From: Streptomyces sp. KMM 9044
Lineage (GTDB): Bacteria; Actinomycetota; Actinomycetes; Streptomycetales; Streptomycetaceae
Assembly (NCBI RefSeq): GCF_024701375.2
Contig: NZ_CP113910.1
Span: 496,001-560,000 of the forward strand
DNA: 64,000 nt
Reading direction: 5' to 3'
In this document: positions 25,906-35,201 of the stretch, piece after piece
How the letters are laid out: the number at the start of each line of letters is the position of its first letter
Numbering within the stretch: the first letter of the stretch is position 1
Program-made: the position numbers and the translations under genes
Notes under the pieces: generated by a model
The model's database searches: none
What the model saw: only the letters and a program-made list of their open reading frames with translations
What the model was told of the DNA's origin: nothing

Positions 25906-26234
25906 GCGCGGGCCCTCGCACCACGATGGCCCCCGCCCGCGTCCCCGAGGGGACCGGCCGGGCGGACCGGGCGTACGCGGTGCGCGCGGAACAGGGCCGG
26001 GCCGGATGCGCGGGATGCGCGGCACCCGTCGGGCCGTCGTGTTCGTGCACGGACGGGAACATCGTTCCGCCTCGCGGGCGTGCGGTGCCGTCACGGGCGG
26101 CCCGGCCGGACGGTCCCGTCCTCGGTCGCGCCGGACACCACGGCGACGGGGATCCCGGCGACGACGTACGCGTGCTGCGCACCCCCGCGCGCCTGCCTGG
26201 CCCCGGGCTGCGTCCTCATCCTGGACCTCGCGGG
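25906..26234. other. Gap between the two riboswitches
   Basis: The space between two outward-pointing cobalamin riboswitches must hold two promoters. Frames on both strands are low-complexity and unsupported. A convincing -35/-10 pair was not found by eye. Confidence 0.45.
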
Positions 26235-26487
26235 CAAGGAACCGCTCGCCCGCGAGGTCGTCCCGTCCAAGGTGGTGCGGCGCGGTGACGGCCCGACGGT
26301 GCGGACCGGCACGACAGCAGGGGTGTACGGCCGGTCCCGTACGCCCTTTCGCCCTCGCCCCAAGGAACCGCTCGCCCGCGAGGTCGTCCCGTCCAAGGTG
26401 GTGCGGCGCGGTGACGGCCCGACGGTGCGGACCGGCACGACAGCAGGGGTGTACGGCCGGTCCCGTACGCCCTTTCGCCCTCGCCCC
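26235..26487. repeat. 126-bp perfect tandem duplication before a cobalamin riboswitch
   Basis: Bases 26235-26360 are repeated without mismatch as 26361-26486. The unit begins CAAGGAACCGCTCGCCCGCG and ends CCTTTCGCCCTCGCCC. Perfect identity indicates a recent event. The second copy ends immediately upstream of the riboswitch, so the duplication may double promoter or regulatory sequence. Confidence 0.95.
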
Positions 26488-26494
26488 GGGGAAA

Positions 26495-26690
26495 CGTAGT
26501 ATCACCTGGTCATCGCCGCGACGGGAGACAGGAAGCCGGTGCGAATCCGGCACGGTCCCGCCACTGTGACCGGGGAGCGCCCCTCCGACACGCCACTGCG
26601 CGCCGCGCGGGAAGGCGGAGGGGAACGTCGATCCGGGAGTCAGGACACTGGCCTGTCGCGGGCCCGTCCCAAGGAGCGCGGACTCCAGGA
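26495..26690 (+). promoter_or_regulatory. Cobalamin riboswitch controlling the B12 importer operon
   Basis: The leader holds GACAGGAAGCCGGTGCGAATCC, then GGCACGGTCCCGCCACTGTG, the diagnostic core. It continues with a GGAAGGCGGAGGGG block and the B12 box AGTCAGGACACTGGCC near 26638. It ends next to the ribosome-binding site CAGGAGG at 26686-26692, so control at translation initiation is likely. The 5' limit is approximate. Confidence 0.93.
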
Positions 26691-26698
26691 GGCTTCAC

Positions 26699-27724
26699 GT
26701 GTTTCCCTTGCTCACCCCTGCGCGAAAGCGCCAGTGCCGTCGCACGACGGCCGCGGCGGTCGCACTGTCGGCGGTCCTGCTGACCGCCGGCTGCGGCTCG
26801 TCCGACGACGGCGCCGGCCACGCGAAGGCCACCTCGACCGTGCCCGGAGGCTTTCCCGTCACCATCGACAACTGCGGTGTGAGGACGACGTACGGCACAC
26901 CGCCGTCCCGGGTGGTCACCATCCACCAGCACCCCGCGGAACTGATGCTCGCCCTCGGTCTGGAGGACCACATGGTGGGCACCGCCTTCCCCGACTCGGC
27001 CGTACTGCCGGAGCTGAGGAAGGACTTCGAGACGGTACCGGAACTCGCCCAGAGGGAACCGTCGTTCGAGAGGATCCTCGACGCCGAACCCGACTTCGTC
27101 TACGGCGGCTACGGCAGCGCCTTCGCCGAGAACGAGGGCCGCTCCCGCAAGGCGTTCGCCGATGCCGGCATCGACACGTACCTCAACCGTGAGTACTGCG
27201 GCGGGAAGCAGCTGACGATGGAGGACACCTACGCCGAGGTCCGCACCATAGGCCGGATCTTCGACGTGTCCGACCGTGCCGACGAACTGGTCGCCGACCT
27301 CCGGGGCAGGGTCGGCGAGGCCGCGTCCGCCGTCGAGGGGGAGCCGGAGGTACCGGTCTTCGTCTACGACAGCGGCGACAAGAGCGCCTTCACCGCGGGC
27401 GGCAAGGGCCTGGGCACCGAGCTGATCCGGCTGGCCGGCGGGAAGAACGTGTTCGCCGACCTCGACGAGGTCTTCGGTGACGTCTCCTGGGAACAGGTTG
27501 TCGAGCGCAGGCCCGAGGTGATCGCCATCTACGACTACGCCGGCGCAGGCGGCGTCGAGCAGAAGAAGAAGTTCCTGCTCTCCCAACCCGCCCTCGCCGA
27601 CGTACCCGCCGTCAGGAACAAGCGGTTCGTCGTCCTCCCACTGACCGCGACCCTGATCGGTATCCGGTCGGCGTACGCGGTCGGGGACCTGGCCCGCGGG
27701 CTGCATCCCCAGAGTTTCCGATGA
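26699..27724 (+). CDS. Substrate-binding lipoprotein of a cobalamin-type ABC importer (BtuF/FecB-like)
   Basis: The product is 341 residues from a GTG with AGGAGG 6 bases upstream. The basic N-terminus and hydrophobic core end in the lipobox LTAGC, so it is a lipoprotein. The rest is a periplasmic-binding type II fold (VVTIHQHPAELMLALGLEDHMVG; later VFVYDSGDKSAFTAGG). It should deliver corrinoid to the permease that overlaps its end. The riboswitch upstream makes cobalamin or cobinamide the best substrate guess rather than an iron siderophore. Confidence 0.92.
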   Translation: MFPLLTPARKRQCRRTTAAAVALSAVLLTAGCGSSDDGAGHAKATSTVPGGFPVTIDNCGVRTTYGTPPSRVVTIHQHPAELMLALGLEDHMVGTAFPDSAVLPELRKDFETVPELAQREPSFERILDAEPDFVYGGYGSAFAENEGRSRKAFADAGIDTYLNREYCGGKQLTMEDTYAEVRTIGRIFDVSDRADELVADLRGRVGEAASAVEGEPEVPVFVYDSGDKSAFTAGGKGLGTELIRLAGGKNVFADLDEVFGDVSWEQVVERRPEVIAIYDYAGAGGVEQKKKFLLSQPALADVPAVRNKRFVVLPLTATLIGIRSAYAVGDLARGLHPQSFR

Positions 27725-28824
27725 CGCGCACCGTCACCGGACCATCCGTGGGGCCGGTTTCGACGGAGGGGCGGGAAAAGGGCCGCACGGCCACGGCCGG
27801 CATCCTGCTCGTGCTGGCCGTTCTGCTCGTGGCCTCCGCCACGGCGGGCCTGGCCATCGGCTCGGTCCAGGTACCGCCCGGCCAGGTCTGGGGCATCGTG
27901 ACGCACGCGCTGGGCGCCGACTGGACGCAGCCGGCCTGGTCCGGTGCACGGGAGACCATCGTGCTGGACGTACGGGCGCCACGCGTCCTGCTCGGAGCCG
28001 TGACCGGCGCCGGCCTCGCGGTGGTGGGCGCCGCCCTGCAGGCGCTGGTACGCAACCCGCTCGCCGAGCCCTACCTGCTCGGGGTCTCCTCCGGGGCGTC
28101 CCTCGGCGCGGTCGCGGTCATCGTCTTCGGCGTCAGCGTCGTCGGTCCCCTCTCCCTGTCCGCCGCCGCCTTCGCCGGTGCCCTCGGCGCACTGCTGCTC
28201 GTCTACTCCACCGCCCGCACCGGCGGGCGCATCACCTCGACGCGTCTGGTCCTGTCCGGGGTGGCGATCGCGGCGGTACTCACCGCCGTGCTCAACCTGC
28301 TGCTGCTCACCACCGACCGCGGCAACGAGGCCCGGACCGTGCTCGCCTGGACTCTTGGCGGCCTCGGTGGCGTCAACTGGGGCACTCTGTGGCTGCCGGG
28401 GCTGACGGTGCTGCTGGGCATCGGCGTTCTCCTGGTGCAGGCCCGGAACCTGAACCTGCTGCTGGCCGGTGAGGAGGCGGCGACGACCATGGGCCTGGAC
28501 GTGGCCCGCTTCCGGGCCCGGATGTTCGTCCTGCTCTCCCTGGTGACAGGTGTCCTGGTCGCGGCGGCCGGCCCGATCGGCTTCGTCGGCCTGATGCTGC
28601 CGCACATCGTGCGCCTGTTCGTCGGCGGCGAGCACCGCCGGGTGCTTCCCACCGCCGCGCTCGCCGGGGCGGTCTTCCTGATCTGGGCCGACATCGCCGC
28701 CCGCACGATCGCCGCACCCCTGGAGATACCGGTCGGCGTGCTCAGTGCGCTGTGCGGCGGGCCGTTCTTCCTGTGGCTGATGCGCCGGGACGCCCGGCGT
28801 AACACCGACCGAGGAGTGGCATGA
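27721..28824 (+). CDS. FecCD/BtuC-family ABC permease
   Basis: The product is 367 residues, with about ten membrane helices typical of BtuC-type permeases. The RAPRVLLGAVTGAGLAVVGAALQALVRNPLAEPYLLGVSSGASLGAV pattern and the cytoplasmic GPIGFVGLMLPHIVRL loop that contacts the ATPase are both visible. It overlaps the binding protein and the ATPase as ATGA on both sides, so the three genes form one translationally coupled operon. Confidence 0.95.
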   Translation: MTRTVTGPSVGPVSTEGREKGRTATAGILLVLAVLLVASATAGLAIGSVQVPPGQVWGIVTHALGADWTQPAWSGARETIVLDVRAPRVLLGAVTGAGLAVVGAALQALVRNPLAEPYLLGVSSGASLGAVAVIVFGVSVVGPLSLSAAAFAGALGALLLVYSTARTGGRITSTRLVLSGVAIAAVLTAVLNLLLLTTDRGNEARTVLAWTLGGLGGVNWGTLWLPGLTVLLGIGVLLVQARNLNLLLAGEEAATTMGLDVARFRARMFVLLSLVTGVLVAAAGPIGFVGLMLPHIVRLFVGGEHRRVLPTAALAGAVFLIWADIAARTIAAPLEIPVGVLSALCGGPFFLWLMRRDARRNTDRGVA

Positions 28825-29636
28825 GCGCCGCGACCGACCTGTCCGTCGAGGGTGTCACCCTCACCGCCGGTGCGCGCCAGTTGGTGCGCGACGTGTCACT
28901 GACCGTGTCCGCGGGACAGGTGGTCGGGCTGGTCGGCCCCAACGGCAGCGGCAAGTCCAGCCTGCTCAGGGCTGTTTACCGCGTGCTGCGCCCCGTCGCG
29001 GGGACGGTCCGTGTCGATGGCACCGACGTCCGGTCGATGCCCGTACGGCAACTGGCACGCACGGTGGCGGCGGTCGTGCAGGACTCGGCCGCGGACTTCG
29101 ACCTCGCCGTCCGTGAGGTCGTCGCCATGGGCCGCACCCCGCACCAGCGGCTGCTGGCCGGCGACACGGCGGAGGACGCCGCCGTCATCGACGACGCACT
29201 CGCCGCGGTGGATGCCACCCGACTGGCCGACCGTCGCTTCGACCGGCTCTCGGGCGGCGAACGCCAACGCGTCCTCATCGCTCGTGCCCTCGCCCAGCGG
29301 CCCACCCTGCTCGTACTCGACGAACCGACCAACCACCTGGACATCCGCCACCAGTTGGATGTCCTCGGCGTGCTGCGCGGGCTGCCTGCGACCGTGCTGC
29401 TGGCCCTGCACGACCTGAACCTGGCCGCGTATTACTGCGACCGCCTCCACGTCCTGTGCGAAGGCGAGGTCGTGGCCTTCGGCCCGCCCGCCGAGGTCCT
29501 CACGCCCCGACTGCTGGCCGACGTGTACGCGGTCGCGGGCGAGGTGACCGTCCATCCGCGTACGGGCGCCCCCCAGGTGACCTTCCTTCCGGGTGGGCGT
29601 CGGCGCGACCCTGCGGCGGACGCGCCGCACCACTGA
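28821..29636 (+). CDS. ABC transporter ATP-binding protein (BtuD/FecE-like)
   Basis: The product is 271 residues with Walker A GPNGSGKSS, Q-loop VVQDSAADF, signature LSGGERQRV, Walker B LLVLDEPTNHLD and the H-loop in LLALHDLNLAA. It powers the permease that overlaps its start. A strong hairpin follows 80 bases after the stop and closes the operon. Confidence 0.95.
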   Translation: MSAATDLSVEGVTLTAGARQLVRDVSLTVSAGQVVGLVGPNGSGKSSLLRAVYRVLRPVAGTVRVDGTDVRSMPVRQLARTVAAVVQDSAADFDLAVREVVAMGRTPHQRLLAGDTAEDAAVIDDALAAVDATRLADRRFDRLSGGERQRVLIARALAQRPTLLVLDEPTNHLDIRHQLDVLGVLRGLPATVLLALHDLNLAAYYCDRLHVLCEGEVVAFGPPAEVLTPRLLADVYAVAGEVTVHPRTGAPQVTFLPGGRRRDPAADAPHH

Positions 29637-29713
29637 ACTCGCATCCGGCCCGGCGGACCGGTCGCGCCGGTCCGGGAGGACGTCCGCCTCCAGCCGGTCC
29701 CCAGGAATGGTCA

Positions 29714-29747
29714 AGGGCCGGTTTCGGATCTCTCCGAGACCGGCCCT
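29714..29747. terminator. Terminator after the B12 importer operon
   Basis: AGGGCCGGTTTCGGA and TCCGAGACCGGCCCT form a 15-bp stem (one G-U type mismatch) around TCTC. It also resembles the hairpin beside the tRNA-Pro at 58446-58481 in sequence and position. Confidence 0.85.
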
Positions 29748-29766
29748 GATCCGTGACTCCCACGAG

Positions 29767-29808
29767 TCGGGACGACAGGACTTGAACCTGCGCCCCCTTG
29801 ACCCCCAG
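29767..29808 (-). pseudogene. 3' half of a tRNA-Pro(GGG) gene
   Basis: The 41 bases from the anticodon loop to the acceptor 3' end match the intact tRNA-Pro genes at 35018 and 58500 with two differences. The 5' half is missing. The 3' flank (ACTCCCACGAGTC plus a terminator hairpin) is shared with the 58500 copy. This looks like a broken tRNA copy or an integration-type duplication. The following 280 bases to 30090 show no gene. Confidence 0.8.
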
Positions 29809-30090
29809 AAGTGTGGGTCACCGGTTTCGTCGGCGCACAACAGACTTGATCCGGGGCGTGTGGTGCGTCGACAGCCCTACCGTGCACCATCGCGCACACC
29901 GTGTGGTCCCCGACTCGTCCCCGAGCCGCCTCGGAAGAGCGCCGTACACCGGCCGTCGGTGGCACCGGACACCACACGCCACCTCCATGGGAACGCCCCC
30001 TTTCCGGGACGCCTGCGCAGTCGACAAGGGCCGGCCGCCTCTTGAGCCGCCGGGCCCGTGGACGCGGATCGCGTCCTGTGCGGCGCGTCG

Positions 30091-31278
30091 TCAGTCCGCC
30101 CTCACTGGATGCGTAAGGTTCGCTCCGGTCGCCGGGTCGAACACGTGAGCCTTGGCCATGTCGGCCTGCAGTTCGACGGGTTCGCCCTCACGGGCACGCG
30201 TGGCGGCGTCCAGGCGGGCCACGAGGTGACGGGTGTCGGCGCCGGTGTCGCGCAGGCCCGAGTCCTTGGCGACCTCGTCCAGTTCGGTGGTCGTCGCGGG
30301 CCCGCCCTCCGCGGTGAAGTAGACGTACACATCGGATCCCAGCGACTCCAGTACCTCCACGACGGCGGTGAGGACCGGGCCCGTCCGGTCCCGGTCGGGT
30401 GACAGGGCCACGTCCTCGAACGCCTCCGGTCGCAGCCCGACGATGACCTCGCGGGGCGCGTTCTGCCGTTCCAGCGCCTGCCTCGTGCGGTCGTCGAGGG
30501 GCAGGTCACCCAGGGACGAGCGCAGGACACCGCCCTCCAGCGCGGCGTTCAGGAAGTTCATCGCCGGGGAGCCGATGAAGCCCGCGACGAAGAGGTTGCG
30601 CGGCAGGCCGTACAGCTCGGCAGGTGTGCCGATCTGCTGGACCAGACCCTGTCTCATGACCACGACCCGGTCCCCGAGCGTCATGGCCTCGGTCTGGTCG
30701 TGGGTGACGTACACGGTGGTCGTGGCGAGGCTCCGCTGCAGCCGGGAGATCTGGGTGCGCATCTGTACCCGGAGTTTGGCGTCCAGGTTGGACAGCGGCT
30801 CGTCCATCAAGAACGCCTTGGGATCACGGACGATCGCCCGCCCCATGGCCACCCGCTGGCGCTGGCCGCCAGAGAGGTTGGCGGGCTTGCGGTCCAGGTG
30901 CTCGGTCAGGTCGAGGATCCGGGCGGCTTCCGTCACCTTGGCCTCGATGGTGGCCTTGTCCACCTTGGCCAGGCGCAGCGGGAAGCCCATGTTCTCCCGG
31001 ACGTTCATGTGCGGGTACAGGGCATAGCTCTGGAACACCATGGCGACGTCGCGTTCCTTGGGAGCGAGGTCGTTGACGACTCGGCCTCCGATGCGCAGGG
31101 TGCCCTCGGTGATGTCCTCAAGTCCGGCGATCATGTTCAGGGTGGTGGACTTGCCGCATCCCGACGGGCCGACCAGGATCACGAACTCGCCGTCGGCGAT
31201 CTCGAGGTCCACATCCTTCACGGCGAGGGCCCCGTCGGGAAAACGCTTGGTGACTCCCTCAAGGATGATCTCGGCCAT
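30091..31278 (-). CDS. SugC/UgpC-like sugar ABC transporter ATPase
   Basis: The product is 395 residues with Walker [10 protein letters not shown], signature LSGGQRQRV, Walker [13 protein letters not shown] and a C-terminal TOBE-type regulatory domain ([22 protein letters not shown]). This is the MsmK/UgpC/SugC class that serves di- and oligosaccharide importers. It is the last gene of an SBP-permease-permease-ATPase operon with the same order as mycobacterial lpqY-sugABC. The extra stretch near residues 330-360 ([19 protein letters not shown]) is typical of actinobacterial members. Confidence 0.93.
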   Translation of the reverse strand: MAEIILEGVTKRFPDGALAVKDVDLEIADGEFVILVGPSGCGKSTTLNMIAGLEDITEGTLRIGGRVVNDLAPKERDVAMVFQSYALYPHMNVRENMGFPLRLAKVDKATIEAKVTEAARILDLTEHLDRKPANLSGGQRQRVAMGRAIVRDPKAFLMDEPLSNLDAKLRVQMRTQISRLQRSLATTTVYVTHDQTEAMTLGDRVVVMRQGLVQQIGTPAELYGLPRNLFVAGFIGSPAMNFLNAALEGGVLRSSLGDLPLDDRTRQALERQNAPREVIVGLRPEAFEDVALSPDRDRTGPVLTAVVEVLESLGSDVYVYFTAEGGPATTTELDEVAKDSGLRDTGADTRHLVARLDAATRAREGEPVELQADMAKAHVFDPATGANLTHPVRAD

Positions 31279-31366
31279 GGATGGTGCCTCCTTGACTTCA
31301 CGCCCCCGGGTCCGGGACTGCGGTCGGTGCTCCGGACCGGTGGCCTGTCTGCCGTGGTGGGCCTGT

Positions 31367-32200
31367 TCATCCCTTGACTGCCCCGGAGGTCAGTCCGGCG
31401 ACGATCCGCCGCTGGAAGAACAGGACGAAAACGATGATCGGGATGGTGATGACCACAGCGGCGGCGGCGATCGACCCCGCGGGCTGCTGGAACTGGGAAC
31501 TCCCGGTGAAGAACGCGATCGCGGCGGGCACTGTGCGCGCGGACTCGGTGGAGGTCAGCGAGATCGCGAACAGGAAGTCGTTCCAGCAGAAGATGAACAC
31601 GAGAATGGCCGTGGTGAACACGCCCGGCGCGGCCAGCGGCACGATGACCATCCGGAAGGCCTGCGCGGGCGTCGCCCCGTCGGCCTTGGCGGCCCTCTCC
31701 AGATCCCAGGGGATCTCCCGGAGGAACGCCGAAAGGGTGTAGATCGCGAGCGGCAGGGAGAAGGTCATGTACGGGATGATCAGCCCGACCCAGGTGTCGA
31801 AGATCCCGATGATCCGCTCGATGTTGAACAGCGGTGACACCAGGGAGATCGGCGGGAACATGGCGATCAGCAACGACATGCCGATGAGCACCCGCTTGCC
31901 GGGGAAGCGCAGTCTGGCCACCGCGTAGGCAGCCATGGTGCCCAGCGCCACCGCGATCACCGTGGCGATCAGGGCGATGCCGATCGAGTTGATCAGCGCA
32001 CGGGTGAACTCGGCGGTCGCGAAGATGCCCTGGTAGTTCTCCCAGGTCCAGTCCGTGGGGATGTAGTTGCCGTCGGTCAGGGTGCTGGGGTCCTTGAACG
32101 ACAGCGCGGCAATCCACCACACCGGGAACAGGGCGTACAGCACCACCACCACGTTGATGACACCCCATCGGGCGGCGTGCGTCTTTCCCACCGCGGCCAT
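31367..32200 (-). CDS. Sugar ABC transporter permease (SugB-like)
   Basis: The product is 277 residues with six predicted membrane helices and the EAA loop [28 protein letters not shown]. Its ATG overlaps the upstream permease stop by one base (TGATG), so the start is well fixed; a longer frame through the upstream gene is a shadow. Together with the SugA-like partner it forms the membrane channel of the importer. Confidence 0.93.
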   Translation of the reverse strand: MAAVGKTHAARWGVINVVVVLYALFPVWWIAALSFKDPSTLTDGNYIPTDWTWENYQGIFATAEFTRALINSIGIALIATVIAVALGTMAAYAVARLRFPGKRVLIGMSLLIAMFPPISLVSPLFNIERIIGIFDTWVGLIIPYMTFSLPLAIYTLSAFLREIPWDLERAAKADGATPAQAFRMVIVPLAAPGVFTTAILVFIFCWNDFLFAISLTSTESARTVPAAIAFFTGSSQFQQPAGSIAAAAVVITIPIIVFVLFFQRRIVAGLTSGAVKG

Positions 32201-33159
32201 CAGCGCTTCACCTCCGCGCCGGGTGCGGCGGTACCGAAGAGTCTGACGAAGGTGAAGGCGATGATCCCGACGCAGATGAAGATCAGGACCGAGATCGCGG
32301 ACCCGATGCCGAGGTTCAGCGCGGTGAACAGGTTGTCGTACCCGAGGATCGACAGAGAGCCGGTTCCCTGGGCGCCCGCGGTCAGGATGTAGATGTTGTC
32401 GAAGATCCGGAACGCGTCCAGTGTGCGGAAGAGCAGTGCCACCAGGACGGCCGGTTTCATCAGCGGCAGCATGACCTTGGTGAAGCGCTGCCAGGCGGTG
32501 GCGCCGTCCACCATGGCCGCCTTCAGTGCCTCCTCGGGGATCAGCGCGAGGCCCGCGAGCAGCAGCAGGCCCATGAACGGCGTGGTCTTCCACACCTCGG
32601 CGAGGATGATCAGCCAGAGGGCGGGCCACTGCTCGGTCAGCGGAGCCTCCCCGCCGGGCAGCAGCTCGGCGAGGTATCCGAGCTCCGGGGTCCAGGCGTA
32701 CTGCCAGGAGAAGGCGGCGACCACGGTGACGATCCCGTACGGAATGAGGACCGACGTGCGGACGACGCCGCGCCAGAAGATCGTGCGGTGCATCACCAGG
32801 GCGAGTCCCATTCCGAGGGCGAGTTCGATCGCCACGGACACGATGGTGATGAACAGCGTGACCCAGAAGGCGTCCCACCAGAACGGGGAGGACAGCACCG
32901 CCCCGTAGTTGCTCAGGCCCACGAACTCGGCCCTTCCGGGAAAGCGCAGGTCGTACCGCTGGAGGGACAGATAGACGGCGTACCCGATGGGGTAGGCGGT
33001 CACGGCGGTCATGACGACGACGGCGGGCGCGCAGAGCAGCCAGCCGAGCCGCCGCTCCTGCCTGGCGCCCGCCGAGAGTACCGCCCGGTCCGGCCCCGCC
33101 CGCTCCGTCTCCGGCTCGGGGGGCCTCGGGGGTCCGGCGGGTTTCGCCCGCGTGCTCAT
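32200..33159 (-). CDS. Sugar ABC transporter permease (SugA-like)
   Basis: The product is 319 residues. A Pro/Arg/Glu-rich N-terminal tail of about 35 residues precedes six membrane helices, with the EAA loop [28 protein letters not shown]. It is translationally coupled to the SugB-like gene. The 70-base gap to the binding-protein gene contains no terminator. Confidence 0.93.
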   Translation of the reverse strand: MSTRAKPAGPPRPPEPETERAGPDRAVLSAGARQERRLGWLLCAPAVVVMTAVTAYPIGYAVYLSLQRYDLRFPGRAEFVGLSNYGAVLSSPFWWDAFWVTLFITIVSVAIELALGMGLALVMHRTIFWRGVVRTSVLIPYGIVTVVAAFSWQYAWTPELGYLAELLPGGEAPLTEQWPALWLIILAEVWKTTPFMGLLLLAGLALIPEEALKAAMVDGATAWQRFTKVMLPLMKPAVLVALLFRTLDAFRIFDNIYILTAGAQGTGSLSILGYDNLFTALNLGIGSAISVLIFICVGIIAFTFVRLFGTAAPGAEVKR

Positions 33160-33229
33160 CTCGGCCCGCCCGGGGACGAGGCCCGCCCGCTGCGGCGCCG
33201 GGCGACGACATGGTGCGGGAGGTGGTGGT

Positions 33230-34549
33230 TCACGGGATCACACCCTCGGATCGCAGGGCATCGTCGATCTGTTCCCCGATGGTGTCGACCGAGCTCTCCG
33301 GTTTGATCCCGGACGGCGGAGACAGCGTGTGGGAGACCGCGATCGAGACGTTCTGATAGACCGGAGTGACCGGGCGCACGCCCGCCGACTCCAGGGCGGC
33401 CAGCACTTCCCCGGAGAAGGGGTACTCCTTCATGAACGCGGGCTCGTCGTACAGAGCGCGCAGGGTGGGCGGCAGACCGCCCTCGATCGCGGCGGTGAGC
33501 TGGTTCTCCCGGTTGCGCAGGCACAGCGCCGCCTCGAAGGCCAGGCCGGGGCGGCGCGAGTAGGCGCTCACAGCCAGATCGATGCCGCCGATGGTGGGAC
33601 GTGCCGGGCGGTTCGCGTCGACCCGAGGGTACGGCGCCCAGCGGAAGTTCTTGAACAGCTCGGGGTTGTTCGCCTTCATCGACGGATAGACGAACGGGTA
33701 GTTGAGCTCGAACGCCGCCGTCCCCGACTCCATGGCGAGCCGGTTCTGGTCCTCCATCTGGTTGGGCAGGGAGGGGTCCGCGGCCGGTGAGTTCGCCAGG
33801 TCACGCATGATCCCGGCGGCCCGCACGGCAGGAGGACCGAGGGATGGCTCGGTCGCGCTCGCGTCGAGGATGGAGCCGCCCGCGCTGTTGATCAGCGTGT
33901 TGAACCAGACGGTCAGGCCCTCGTACTGGGCGCCCTGGACCTCCACGAAGTGCGGTTTGCCCTGCCGGGCGAGGGCGCCGGCCATGTCCAGCATCTCGGC
34001 CCAGGTCCTGGGTGGGGTGGGCACCAGGTCCTCGCGGTACCACAGGATCTGGGTGTTGGTGTTGTACGGGACGGCGTACAGCTTGCCCTTCCAGGTCGAG
34101 GTCTGCAGCGGTACGCGCAGGGTGCCCTCGACGGCCTGCCGCTTCGCCGCCCCCGTCCATTCCCGGATCCAGCGCGCCTCGGCGAACTCCGCCGCCCACG
34201 TGACGTCCAGGCCCAGGATGTCGAGCGAGTCGTCCTGCGCGGCGAGCCTGCGGACGAGCTGCTGGCGCTGGCCGTCCGCGGCACGCGGAAGCTTGTGGTA
34301 GCTGATCCTGTAGCGGCCGCCCGACGCCTGGCCGCACCGGTCGGCCGCCTTCTGGAGCGCGCCGGAGTCGTCGGGGAAGTTGTACCAGTTCAGGGTGGGG
34401 TTACCGGAGCCCTCGTCACTGCCACAAGCGGCGAGCACCGACGCCAGCAACGGCATTACGGCGAACGCCCGCAGCCCTCGCGCCCCTCTGGGACGTCTCT
34501 TCCGGCCCGGAACCGGCCGGCAGCCGCACCTCGCGTGCACGCGCTCCAC
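33230..34549 (-). CDS. LpqY-like trehalose/disaccharide-binding lipoprotein
   Basis: The product is 439 residues. A hydrophobic signal ends in the lipobox LAAC, about residue 42. The solute-binding fold resembles mycobacterial LpqY: the DDSLDILGLDVTWAAEFAEA stretch and the YNTNTQILWYREDL stretch are characteristic. LpqY-SugABC recycles trehalose in mycobacteria, so trehalose is the most likely substrate here, but other disaccharides are possible. The GTG at 34549 is assumed; an internal Met before the lipobox is an alternative. A promoter lies at 34608-34636. Confidence 0.9.
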   Translation of the reverse strand: MERVHARCGCRPVPGRKRRPRGARGLRAFAVMPLLASVLAACGSDEGSGNPTLNWYNFPDDSGALQKAADRCGQASGGRYRISYHKLPRAADGQRQQLVRRLAAQDDSLDILGLDVTWAAEFAEARWIREWTGAAKRQAVEGTLRVPLQTSTWKGKLYAVPYNTNTQILWYREDLVPTPPRTWAEMLDMAGALARQGKPHFVEVQGAQYEGLTVWFNTLINSAGGSILDASATEPSLGPPAVRAAGIMRDLANSPAADPSLPNQMEDQNRLAMESGTAAFELNYPFVYPSMKANNPELFKNFRWAPYPRVDANRPARPTIGGIDLAVSAYSRRPGLAFEAALCLRNRENQLTAAIEGGLPPTLRALYDEPAFMKEYPFSGEVLAALESAGVRPVTPVYQNVSIAVSHTLSPPSGIKPESSVDTIGEQIDDALRSEGVIP

Positions 34550-34607
34550 ACCTCACTTCCGGACGGTGGCACGGACCTCGGACCTCGCAGCGCTTGCCTC
34601 CCGGCGA

Positions 34608-34636
34608 ACACTAAAGGCCACATAAAGCAAGATCAA
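34608..34636 (-). promoter_or_regulatory. Promoter of the LpqY-SugABC-like operon
   Basis: On the minus strand TTGATC (34636-34631) and TAGTGT (34613-34608) are separated by 17 bp, in a locally AT-rich stretch. The transcription start would fall about 50 bases before the GTG. GCAAGATCAAGC around the -35 is a near-palindrome that may bind a repressor. Confidence 0.55.
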
Positions 34637-34757
34637 GCACATATCGCATCCAACCGCCCAGCGGCCCACCGCGGGACCGGCTCGGCCAACCTGCGGGCGC
34701 GGAGGGGGAGACGATCGGCCTCGGTGCCTCCTGCTGTCCTACGGCAGGGTGCGCGAT

Positions 34758-34829
34758 CCGTTCGGCAGGGAACGGTCCGTCGAACCCGGTCGGGCGCCGG
34801 CTTGCGTGCGGCCGCGCCCTGCCGAACGG
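34758..34829. repeat. 13-bp inverted repeat with 46-bp spacer
   Basis: CCGTTCGGCAGGG (34758-34770) is repeated exactly in inverse orientation as CCCTGCCGAACGG (34817-34829). It lies in a 468-base gap without genes between the sugar operon and tRNA-Pro. It could be a recombination scar or an operator pair. Confidence 0.7.
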
Positions 34830-34883
34830 ACGTGGCATCAAGGGAAACGTCTGCTCAGGTCAGAGCGTTTGAGGATCGCCCCG

Positions 34884-34916
34884 GTGACGCACCTCGACCG
34901 AGTCCAGGTGCGTCAC
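34884..34916. repeat. 11-bp perfect inverted repeat
   Basis: GTGACGCACCT (34884-34894) and AGGTGCGTCAC (34906-34916) flank an 11-base spacer. It may be a dimeric operator or a terminator-like hairpin. Confidence 0.55.
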
Positions 34917-34968
34917 GTGACCGCCCCGCAGCGTCCGGTCCCCGTCTGGCTCCCGGGAACGACGAAGA

Positions 34969-34996
34969 GGCCACTTCCGGTCAACCGGAAATGACC
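34969..34996 (-). terminator. Terminator after tRNA-Pro (35018)
   Basis: On the minus strand GGTCATTTCCGG, TTGA and CCGGAAGTGGCC form a 12-bp stem with two wobble pairs, 22 bases past the tRNA 3' end. Confidence 0.75.
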
Positions 34997-35017
34997 TCCG
35001 ACCTGCTACTTCGCAAG

Positions 35018-35091
<74 letters not shown>

Positions 35092-35201
35092 ATGCGGTCC
35101 GCGGGGTGAACCGCGTGATCACGCAGGTCAATCCTACCGCATACGGGGATGCCCCAGAGACCCCGTGCGGCGCTCGCCCCGCGGTGCCGAATGACCGGCC
35201 G

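Noticed and set aside
26080..26499. Plus-strand frame that includes the 126-bp tandem repeat as a repeated peptide
   Set aside because: No ribosome-binding site and atypical composition; the repeat unit is a multiple of 3 only by chance and the frame leads into a riboswitch.
31367..33211. Single 614-residue protein covering both sugar permeases
   Set aside because: The first part of that frame is a shadow; the ATG at 32200 with a 1-base overlap to the upstream permease marks the true start.
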